Positions 17,252 to 27,059 of a stretch of 64,000 nt of DNA are shown here, one piece after another. The notes under the pieces are model-generated. The model worked only from the letters and a program-made list of their open reading frames with translations. It did no database searches and was not told the origin of the DNA. Every line of letters starts with the position of its first letter. Position 1 is the stretch's first letter. The position numbers were made by a program, and so were the translations under genes. Location of the stretch: positions 1-64,000 of the forward strand of contig JAJXTV010000011.1 of the NCBI GenBank assembly GCA_021783515.1. The letters run 5' to 3'. Origin of the DNA: Nitrospirota bacterium (GTDB taxonomy: Bacteria; Nitrospirota; Thermodesulfovibrionia; Thermodesulfovibrionales; UBA6898).

Positions 17252-18667
17252 ATGAGGAAGTTCCTGAGTGTCGCGATTATGGTATGGTTGTTGTTGCCCG
17301 CAGGCCTTGTGTTTGGGGCAGAGAAGGCCCAGCCGGCCCCGGATGCCGGGGTCACAGTCGTGCAGCCGGCCGCCGCTCCCGCCGCTGCGGCCGCCACACC
17401 GAAGATAGATACCGGAGATACAGCCTGGATGATCGTGGCGACCGCCATGGTCATGCTGATGACGCTTCCGGGCCTCGCGCTATTTTACGGAGGCCTCGCC
17501 AAGGGGAAGGACATGCTCAACACGATGGCGATGTCCTTTGTCACCTTCTGCATCGTGAGCGTCCTATGGGTCATCTACGGCTACACCTTTTCGTTCAGCG
17601 GGAATATCGCCGGATTGATCGGAGACGGAGCGAAGCTCTTTCTTCACGGGGTCGGGCCGAACAGTATCAGCGACCTGGCCGGTACGATACCGGAGTATAT
17701 ATTCATTACCTACCAGCTGACCTTCGCGGCGATCACCGTGGCGCTCGCCAGCGGCGCGTATATCGAGCGGATGAAGTTTTCGGCCTGGATCATCTTTACG
17801 GTCCTCTGGCTGACCTTCGCCTACCTGCCGGTCGCCCACTGGGTATGGGGCGGGGGCTTTCTCGCCAAGCTCGGCGCCCTGGATTTTGCAGGAGGCACGG
17901 TCGTGCATGTCAATGCAGGCATCGCGGCACTGGTCGGGGCCCTGATTCTCGGCAAGAGGCGCCAGGCGGCGCTCCTGCCGAACAACCTTACGCTCGTCGT
18001 GACCGGGGCGGGCCTTCTCTGGTTCGGGTGGTTCGGTTTCAATGCAGGCTCTGCCCTTGCCGCCAACGGGCTGGCAGGCGCTGCGTTTATCAATACCAAT
18101 ACCGCCACGGGGATTGCCGCGGTGACCTGGATGACGGTCGAATGGATGCATTCGAAGAAACCTACCGTCCTTGGCCTCGCCTCTGGCGCGGTCGCGGGGC
18201 TGGTCGCCATAACGCCTGCGGCCGGATTCGTCAACGTCTCGGGCGCACTCTTTATCGGCGCCGCCGCCGGTATCGTCGCCTTCTTTTCGGTAGCGGCGAT
18301 GAAGCCGAAATTAGGCTATGACGATACACTGGATGCCTTCGGCATACACGGAGTGGCCGGTACGCTTGGGGCAATCCTGACCGGCGTCTTTGCGGACCCG
18401 TCGATCAACCCCGCCGGCACCGGGCTGCTCTACGGCAACCCGAAGCAGCTTCTTATCCAGTTCGCCGCTGTCGGCGTAACGCTTGTATATACCGGGAGCG
18501 TGACCTTTATCATCTTCATGATCGTCAAGGCAGTCGTCGGGGTCAGGGTGGACGATGAGGCAGAGGTGACAGGCCTCGACGAAAGCATACACGGCGAAAG
18601 GGCCTATAACATGCAGTTGTTCTCGGGCAGCGCGGTCATTCACAGCCACGGCGAAGAAGGGATGTAA
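17252..18667 (+). CDS. amtB: Amt-family ammonium transporter
   Basis: 471 residues: signal peptide (to about GLVFGAE), an Ala/Pro-rich linker, then eleven membrane helices of the AmtB fold. Landmarks: GLALFYGGLAKGKDMLNTM, AHWVWGGGFLAKLGALDFAGGTVVHVNAG (signature), and FGIHGVAGTLGAILTGVFA holding the second pore His. Exports no P-II gene beside it, though amt is often paired with glnK. GAGGAG lies before the ATG at 17252; the longer frame from 17207 lacks a signal peptide at its start. Probably nitrogen-regulated through the upstream sigma-54-type promoter. Confidence 0.95.
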   Translation: MRKFLSVAIMVWLLLPAGLVFGAEKAQPAPDAGVTVVQPAAAPAAAAATPKIDTGDTAWMIVATAMVMLMTLPGLALFYGGLAKGKDMLNTMAMSFVTFCIVSVLWVIYGYTFSFSGNIAGLIGDGAKLFLHGVGPNSISDLAGTIPEYIFITYQLTFAAITVALASGAYIERMKFSAWIIFTVLWLTFAYLPVAHWVWGGGFLAKLGALDFAGGTVVHVNAGIAALVGALILGKRRQAALLPNNLTLVVTGAGLLWFGWFGFNAGSALAANGLAGAAFINTNTATGIAAVTWMTVEWMHSKKPTVLGLASGAVAGLVAITPAAGFVNVSGALFIGAAAGIVAFFSVAAMKPKLGYDDTLDAFGIHGVAGTLGAILTGVFADPSINPAGTGLLYGNPKQLLIQFAAVGVTLVYTGSVTFIIFMIVKAVVGVRVDDEAEVTGLDESIHGERAYNMQLFSGSAVIHSHGEEGM

Positions 18668-18702
18668 GCCCCGGTTCCCCGCAGGGAAATATATCGAAGC
18701 AA

Positions 18703-18738
18703 AAGAGGGGCTGCGAAAGCCGCAGCCCCTCTTATTTT
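18703..18738 (+). terminator. Rho-independent terminator after amt
   Basis: AAGAGGGGCTGCG and CGCAGCCCCTCTT form a 13-bp perfect stem with a 5-base loop, followed by ATTTTG. It closes the amt transcript. Confidence 0.88.
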
Positions 18739-18776
18739 GTCCAATACAGAGACGGCCTACACCCGCCCTTTTTCTG

Positions 18777-18805
18777 TTGACGCGAAAGAAAAATAGGTTT
18801 AAAGT
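18777..18805 (+). promoter_or_regulatory. Sigma-70-type promoter for the DUF302-like gene
   Basis: TTGACG and TAAAGT are spaced by 17 bases, about 45 bp before the ATG at 18851, which has AGGAGG. An alternative -10 (TATAGT) lies at 18811. Confidence 0.45.
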
Positions 18806-18850
18806 TACCTATAGTCTAAATCAAGCAACCCTGCAACAAAGGAGGCAGCG

Positions 18851-19816
18851 ATGAAAAAGCTTTTTCTTGGCGTCCTGATTCTGGGTATTTCACTGGCCAT
18901 CTCACCGGCCGCGCAGGCGGCGGAATACGGCGTGTATGTGAAGGTGGCCGAAAAGGTGACCGGCAGCTTTGCCGACGCAGTGAAGAATGCGGAAACCGCG
19001 CTTGCAAAAGACGGCTGGCAGGTCCTTGCGTCTTACGACGCGGCGGTGCCTGAAGGCTGCGGCTTCAAGGCCCATACGATTGTGGTCGACTCCGCCGCTT
19101 ACGCGCAGAAGATCATGGCGCACGGTCCCCGCTCCGCTTTCGCTCTTCCGCTGCGGGTTGCCGTCTTTACGGACGAAAAAGGGATCAACACCTCCTTTCT
19201 GAACCCTGCCTCTCTCAACAGGACCGTGCTCGGCGACACAACGGAGAAGGACCTCTCGGTCAAGACGATGCAGGAATTATCCGGCATCCTGGCTGCGGCG
19301 GCGAAGGGCACGGTGGTCAACCAGCAGATAGGAGAGCTGAGGAGCAAGGGGCATGTCGGCGGTATGGGGGGCGGCGCTTTCACTGAAAAGATTACCGAGA
19401 TATACAAGAAGGAAGATGCCGGTTCGAACTTCCGCGATATCGCCGCAAAGGTGAAAGAGGGGATCCTCGCGAACACGAAAGGCTGGAGGCTCGTGTATTC
19501 GCTCGACCTCGGCAAGGACGTCGTGATCTACGGCGTCGATAACCGGAAAACCGAGGCGCGCGCCTTCGGGATCGCGGGCGAGAAAAGGGAGTCGAAGAGC
19601 AACCCGTGCCCCGGGATCGATCACGCCCCCGCTTTTCCTGTCGAGGTGGTGGTGATGAAGGACCGCGGGGTCGTGAAGGTAGTGACGCTTGACGAGATGT
19701 ACCGCATGAAGGTGTATTTCGAGGACGCCGGCAACTGGGCGTTTATGAAGAACATGCGGATGCCCGGTGAGATCGAGCGAGAGATCGTCGAGATGAGCAG
19801 GGCCAAACTGAAGTAG
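18851..19816 (+). CDS. Secreted DUF302-like protein
   Basis: 321 residues with a Sec signal peptide (cleaved near AAQAAEYG). The first 150 residues read like a DUF302 fold: SFADAVKNAETALAKDGWQVLASYDAAVPEGCGFKAHTIVVDS and FALPLRVAVFTDEKG. The second half repeats a similar plan (FRDIAAKVKEGILANTKGWRLVYSLDLGKDVVIYGVDN), suggesting an internal duplication. The function of DUF302 proteins is unknown. Two Cys (CGF and NPCPGID) could pair or bind a ligand in the periplasm. AGGAGG precedes the ATG. Confidence 0.75.
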   Translation: MKKLFLGVLILGISLAISPAAQAAEYGVYVKVAEKVTGSFADAVKNAETALAKDGWQVLASYDAAVPEGCGFKAHTIVVDSAAYAQKIMAHGPRSAFALPLRVAVFTDEKGINTSFLNPASLNRTVLGDTTEKDLSVKTMQELSGILAAAAKGTVVNQQIGELRSKGHVGGMGGGAFTEKITEIYKKEDAGSNFRDIAAKVKEGILANTKGWRLVYSLDLGKDVVIYGVDNRKTEARAFGIAGEKRESKSNPCPGIDHAPAFPVEVVVMKDRGVVKVVTLDEMYRMKVYFEDAGNWAFMKNMRMPGEIEREIVEMSRAKLK

Positions 19817-19853
19817 GCCCACAGGGCTCCGTACCGCGTAATCAGGAGAGAAA

Positions 19854-19888
19854 GGGCCGCGGACAATGCATCGCTGCGGCCCTCATAT
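19854..19888 (+). terminator. Probable terminator hairpin after the DUF302-like gene
   Basis: GGGCCGC and GCGGCCC form a 7-bp stem around a 15-base loop, followed by TCATATT. The T-tract is poor, so efficiency is uncertain. Confidence 0.45.
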
Positions 19889-20080
19889 TCCGGCGCCGCG
19901 CCGCCAGTCTTGATTTCTTGCCCTCAGTGCGAATACCCCTTTTTTCCGCCGGGAAAAATGCCGGATGGATCAGGCAAAATAACCTATAAGAAAGACTGCC
20001 GCCGAGCATTTTCCCATAAATACAATGCCTTACATATGGCACAACACACCCGGACGTGATGGCCGAAGGCCAGGCATGCC

Positions 20081-21196
20081 TCAGGGCCTTCGGGGTCTCA
20101 CCAATTCCGCGCCCGGCCATGAAGAGCGCCTCGCCCTCTCGTACTGGCGGGGATAATGTGCGTCCGCCCCGAGCGCCTCGGCCGCATGCCAGACCCACCG
20201 GGGATTGTCGAGGAACGCCCGCGCCATGCAGACGAGGTCGGCACTCTCCGATGCGACGATCTCCTCGGCCTGATCAGGCGTAACGATCATGCCTACGGCA
20301 CGGACGGCGATGCCCGTTGCCTTCTTTACCTTCGCGGCCAACGGCACATTATATCCCGGTGAAGAAGGGACCCGGATCGACGGCAGTATCCCGCCGGAAG
20401 AAACACAAACGTATTTCAGCCCGATCTCCTTAAGCCTGCCTGCAAATACCACTGCGTCTTCCGGAGTAAACCCCTTATCGCCCCAGTCGGTCCCCGTTAT
20501 GCGGGCCCCCACCACCACCTCACGGGGAACCGCCGCGCGGACTGCCTTCGCCACCTGAAGGGGGAATCGCATTCTGTTTTCGAGGCTGCCGCCGAAGGGG
20601 CCCTGGCGGAAGTTGGAGAGGGGGGAAAGGAATTCATGGAGGAGATATCCGTGCGCGGCATGCACCTCCACGACGTCGAAGCCTGCCCTCGCGGCCCTTC
20701 TTGCCGCTTCCACGAAGGCCTCGACAATCCGCTCCATGCCCTTTTCGTCCAGCTCCTCCGGCGTATGCCACCCCGGCCCGAAAGGGACCGGCGAAGGCGC
20801 GACCGTCTCCCAGGGATCTTCGCCCTTGCCCAGCGGCGCCCCACCTCTTATCCAGGGAATGCTGGCGGATGCCTTGCGCCCTGCATGGGCGAGCTGGATG
20901 CCGAAGCGGGTGGAACCCGAGACGCGGCGCACCGCGCTCATGGTCCTGGCGAGCGCCGTTTCGCAGTCGTCCGAATAGAGACCGAGGCAACCGTGGGTAA
21001 TCCTGCCTCTTCGCTCGACCCCGGTTGCCTCGACCATTACGAGCCCTGCCCCGCAATAGCCGTATTGCATAAGATGCTGCAGATGCCAGTCTCCGGCAGC
21101 TCCGTCGTTCGCGCTGTACTGGCACATAGGTGAAACCACGATCCTGTTCGGCAGTTCAACCGGTCCCAAAGAGAAAGGCGTAAATAGCAGGCTCAT
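20081..21196 (-). CDS. Old Yellow Enzyme-family NADH:flavin oxidoreductase (YqjM-like)
   Basis: 371-residue FMN enzyme with a TIM barrel: LPNRIVVSPMCQYSANDGAAGDWHLQHLMQYG at the N-terminus, HAGRKAS, then a VEVHAAHGYLLHEFLSPLSNFR active-site segment (the HAAHGY motif), and C-terminal VCMARAFLDNPRW. The MCQYSA motif places it with YqjM-type ene-reductases that reduce activated C=C bonds. GGAGGTGCG before the ATG is a strong ribosome site. A long stem (CCGAAGGCC/GGCCTTCGG) overlaps the 3' end. Confidence 0.93.
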   Translation of the reverse strand: MSLLFTPFSLGPVELPNRIVVSPMCQYSANDGAAGDWHLQHLMQYGYCGAGLVMVEATGVERRGRITHGCLGLYSDDCETALARTMSAVRRVSGSTRFGIQLAHAGRKASASIPWIRGGAPLGKGEDPWETVAPSPVPFGPGWHTPEELDEKGMERIVEAFVEAARRAARAGFDVVEVHAAHGYLLHEFLSPLSNFRQGPFGGSLENRMRFPLQVAKAVRAAVPREVVVGARITGTDWGDKGFTPEDAVVFAGRLKEIGLKYVCVSSGGILPSIRVPSSPGYNVPLAAKVKKATGIAVRAVGMIVTPDQAEEIVASESADLVCMARAFLDNPRWVWHAAEALGADAHYPRQYERARRSSWPGAELVRPRRP

Positions 21197-21278
21197 CGCA
21201 CCTCCGTTAAAGCGACTATTATGTCATTCTTTCATTATATCAGCTTATCGGAAGCGGGACGAAGCGGATCGGCAGGTG

Positions 21279-21920
21279 CTAAAATGCGAAATTGCCTATC
21301 AGGACGGCATAGAGACCGAAGGCGACGAGGACGCCGCCGGTGAGCAGGCGCAAGAGTGTCTCCCTGCCGGCGGCAGCCCTGATCTTCCGCTGCAGAGCAT
21401 GGGAGGAATACGCGACCGCGAGCATGGGGATCGCAAAGCCTGCGGAGTAGACACCGAGGAGGACGACGCCTTTTACGAGTTCGCCCGTAGTGCCGACCAT
21501 CGCGAGGATCCCCGAAAGAATCGGCCCCACACACGGCACCCATACCAGTCCGAGGGCCATGCCGAGGACAAAGCCGCCGATTTTACCCTCCGAGCGCACC
21601 TGTATATTCGACAGCCGGTAAAGCCTCTTGAAGATATTCATGTCGAGCAGAAGCATGAGGCCCATGATCAGGATGACCAGGCCCCCGAACTGTTCGATAT
21701 GCCGTGTGCGGCCGGCCAGGAGCGATCCAAAGAGCGAAGAAACGGCGCCCATCGCCATGAACGTGACCGAAAGCCCCATCACCACAAGCAACGGCCTCAG
21801 GCGGGTCCGGGACTCGGCCCCCGCGACGATGACCGGGATGACCGGCAGCACGCAGGGAGAAAGTACGCTCGCCAGTCCCGCGCCGGCCGCAAGAGCTATG
21901 TTTGCGGCGGCAAGGTCCAT
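21279..21920 (-). CDS. ccdA: CcdA-type cytochrome c biogenesis/thiol transport protein
   Basis: 213 residues, six membrane helices. The conserved Cys sit in ASVLSPCVLPVIPV (helix 1) and LVWVPCVGPILSG (helix 4), the CcdA/DsbD membrane-core signature that carries electrons from cytoplasmic thioredoxin to the periplasm. Its ATG overlaps the stop of the upstream thioredoxin-like lipoprotein as TGATG, so the two are cotranslated. Confidence 0.93.
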   Translation of the reverse strand: MDLAAANIALAAGAGLASVLSPCVLPVIPVIVAGAESRTRLRPLLVVMGLSVTFMAMGAVSSLFGSLLAGRTRHIEQFGGLVILIMGLMLLLDMNIFKRLYRLSNIQVRSEGKIGGFVLGMALGLVWVPCVGPILSGILAMVGTTGELVKGVVLLGVYSAGFAIPMLAVAYSSHALQRKIRAAAGRETLLRLLTGGVLVAFGLYAVLIGNFAF

Positions 21921-22324
21921 CAGGGGGTTTCTTTCAGCGCCTGCGCGAGCGTGTCATACGACTGTATTCCCGGGGGGAAATGCCTGCTGACGTTCCCCTT
22001 GCTGTCCAGGAGCACCAGCGACGGAAGACTCCGTATGCCGTAGTCGTAGAAGGCCTTCTCGTCCGCCGGATTTATCGCGCTTGCATAGGCGATAGTGAAG
22101 TCGCCCGCTTTGTCCTGATACAGCTGCTTGAGGATCTCATTTTGCTGGCCGCAGGGGACGCCCTGCGGGTTGAGGAAAAAGACGACCGTCTTCTTGCCCG
22201 AGTCGATAGCGCGGCCGATATCGGCCGTGCTCCGGGGCGCGGGGGTATTTTGGGTGGCGCTCTGGCATCCGGCTGCAATGGACAGAAGAACGAGTGACGA
22301 TATGATAACCGCAAGCTTTCTCAT
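21920..22324 (-). CDS. Thioredoxin-fold lipoprotein with a single active-site Cys
   Basis: 134 residues. Lipobox LLSIAAGC with Cys19 as lipidation site. A thioredoxin fold follows (VVFFLNPQGVPCGQQNEILKQL and IRSLPSLVLLD with cis-Pro). The usual CxxC is replaced by GVPCGQQ, leaving one catalytic-type Cys, so a classical dithiol exchange is impossible within the protein. It is cotranslated with CcdA, its likely electron source. Confidence 0.85.
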   Translation of the reverse strand: MRKLAVIISSLVLLSIAAGCQSATQNTPAPRSTADIGRAIDSGKKTVVFFLNPQGVPCGQQNEILKQLYQDKAGDFTIAYASAINPADEKAFYDYGIRSLPSLVLLDSKGNVSRHFPPGIQSYDTLAQALKETP

Positions 22325-22642
22325 GAAGGTCTCCTTGTCAATGAGTTGCGCTACTTTGCATATAATAGCAGATCGGATTTCCTGAGGTCAAAAAGGGGGC
22401 ACCCTCGACGTTGCCTGGCCCTGCCGCGAAGCCTCCATTCGCCGGGCAAAGAGAATAGGCGGCGCATCCTATATGGCCGGACTCAACTGCTGCTGAGTAT
22501 TTCTGCGGGCGGACAATACCTTTCCCGGTCCGCCCGAGGGGCGGCGTTTCCTCCTCAAGCAAGTTATTCTCTTGGCGCGTGCCCCGCCGTCCTGATGCGC
22601 CATGACTCGCCTTTACACACACCCTTCCTGTTACAATAAAGC
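22325..22642. other. Intergenic region without a recognisable gene
   Basis: 318 bp between divergent genes. No frame shows homology or a ribosome site. TACAAT at about 22632 is six bases before the ATG of the next gene. Confidence 0.5.
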
Positions 22643-22900
22643 ATGCGGGAAGACATCTACGGGGATGAAGAAAAGAAGATCCGGCGGTTGCGGTTCCTCG
22701 TGGACCTTGCCGGCGCGGTGCTGATGCAGTCGGACCTTACGCTGCAGGAGTCTCTCGGTCTGGTTGAAGACACGAAGAAGGCCGCGCTTCAGCTTTTTCC
22801 GGATAAGGGGTCGGTCTACGACCTGATCTACGGCCCGAGGTTCAGCAGGATCATACACGAGAGATTTACGATTCCCGGAAGTCTTTCCGGAAGAAACTGA
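22643..22900 (+). CDS. Small conserved hypothetical protein
   Basis: 85 residues, mostly helical, charged: KIRRLRFLVDLAGAVLMQSDLTLQESLGLVEDTKKAALQLFPDKGSVYDLIYGPRFSRIIHERF. I recognise the FPDK...DLIY.PRF pattern as a small family shared by Nitrospirota and Desulfobacterota genomes, without known function. TACAAT lies five bases before the ATG and no Shine-Dalgarno is present, so it may be leaderless. Confidence 0.68.
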   Translation: MREDIYGDEEKKIRRLRFLVDLAGAVLMQSDLTLQESLGLVEDTKKAALQLFPDKGSVYDLIYGPRFSRIIHERFTIPGSLSGRN

Positions 22901-22973
22901 CCGCCCGCTGCCCGCTCATCCGCAAGACATGCGATAAGGCGTGAGGGAAGGTGCAGCGCCCGAAGAGGGCCTT

Positions 22974-25895
<2,922 letters not shown>

Positions 25896-25925
25896 TTCCT
25901 GTTTTCCGCCGGTTATTTGCCGTAA

Positions 25926-26459
25926 TCAGATGAAGAGATTGACATGCGCCTCCATGGTGTCTTTTGCGTACTCTGCGACGCCCTTGACCTCGACGTTCGG
26001 CACGATCAGATCGTCAACGCTTATTCCCATTGCATCGAAGCAGATCTGGCACATCTTGAACGCGACCCCAAGCTCATCAGCGCTTCTGATCAGTTCCTCC
26101 AGGCCCATGATGCTCTTTTTCTTCAGCATTTTGTCGAAGAGGAAGGGCCCCAGTCCCATCAGATTGAGCCGGGACAGGGGCAGATGGTGAACGCCGCCCC
26201 GGTTAAGCAGCTCTATCATGGGCTGCAGGATATTATCGGTTTCAAGCACCCTGTAGGCGCCTTCCCTGACCGGATCAGTCTTGCGACCAAGCAGAGAGAA
26301 GAGGCTTCGCCGCCTCTTGAGGCAGTTGTAGCCCCAGATCATGAACCACATCTTCACATCGATGCCGAGCGACGCATAGCCGTTGGCAAAGATAAAAGCG
26401 CAGAGCGCCTTGTCGAGGTCTCCGCTCTGAAGCAGGATCGTAACGCTTTTCTTGTCCAT
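25926..26459 (-). CDS. DsrE2-like (peroxiredoxin-family/DsrE fold) protein
   Basis: 177 residues of the DsrE/F-like fold: SVTILLQSGDLDKALCAFIFANGYASLGIDVKMWFMIWG at the N-terminus and GVAFKMCQICFDAMGI near the C-terminus, the Cys-containing loop of the DsrE2 type. DsrE2 proteins are thought to hold sulfane sulfur or act at the membrane with TusA. The TusA gene lies 35 bp upstream in the same direction. Confidence 0.88.
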   Translation of the reverse strand: MDKKSVTILLQSGDLDKALCAFIFANGYASLGIDVKMWFMIWGYNCLKRRRSLFSLLGRKTDPVREGAYRVLETDNILQPMIELLNRGGVHHLPLSRLNLMGLGPFLFDKMLKKKSIMGLEELIRSADELGVAFKMCQICFDAMGISVDDLIVPNVEVKGVAEYAKDTMEAHVNLFI

Positions 26460-26494
26460 CGATGACCTTAAGGCGACTTCATGGCTGTCTCCCC

Positions 26495-26725
26495 TCAGAC
26501 CCGGATGATCATACTGACGGTCTTTCCCTCGCGTTTTGTCTCAAGAATCTCGTGGCGCCCCTCCCTGCAGAACTCCACGATAGATTCCTCGAAGATCGGA
26601 TCGTTTCCGGTTATCCGGACGGCCTGACCCTGCCTCATGGTTCGCACCGTCTTGGCAAGTGCGATTAGAGGCATGGGGCAGGCTTTGCCGACAACATTGA
26701 CTTCGTTATCCACAAACACGTTCAC
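26495..26725 (-). CDS. TusA-family sulfurtransferase
   Basis: 76 residues. The core motif is NVVGKACPMPLIALAKTV, with catalytic Cys in CPMP that takes up persulfide sulfur, followed by the usual beta-strand TGNDPIFEESIVEFC and a second Cys. TusA proteins deliver sulfur for molybdenum cofactor, tRNA thiolation or dissimilatory sulfur oxidation. The adjacent DsrE2-like gene is the standard partner in sulfur oxidisers and sulfate reducers. Confidence 0.93.
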   Translation of the reverse strand: MNVFVDNEVNVVGKACPMPLIALAKTVRTMRQGQAVRITGNDPIFEESIVEFCREGRHEILETKREGKTVSMIIRV

Positions 26726-26800
26726 CCCTTGAATGGCTATTCTGAAGTGTGCCTAATTCTCATTGTATCAGATATCCAGATAATATCGTTATTTTTACCC

Positions 26801-27017
26801 TATCGCCGCATGCCGGCGGGGAGAGCGCCCCTCACATCCCTTCTGCTGCGATAGGATTTGACAGAGCATGGCGTCGGGGATACAGGACTTAGCGAAAAGT
26901 GAAATCCCGGTCAAGGCCTTCGGGCGTGGCTTCCGATGCGCTGAGGAACCGCGGCGAAAGGCTTTTCGGGACACCCACCCCGCCGATGTGGCGCTCTTTA
27001 TGAAACTGGAGAGTTTA
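26801..27017 (+). repeat. MITE-like dispersed repeat, copy 3 (longest)
   Basis: Full repeat of about 217 bp: begins TATCGCCGCATGCCGGCGGGGA, contains TGCGATAGGATTTGACAGAGC and the block AAGGCCTTCGGGCGTGGCTT, and ends near CTGGAGAGTTTA. The 5' third matches the copies at 10756 and 49781, the rest matches 4274-4422 in inverse orientation. Confidence 0.8.
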
Positions 27018-27059
27018 CCGGCGTGCTGAAATTTTCCCGCCGGCATGTAACAATAGACT

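Noticed and set aside
22338-22622. A 94-residue minus-strand frame in the gap before the 22643 gene
   Set aside because: No ribosome site, no homology, and Pro/Arg-rich composition; treated as non-coding.
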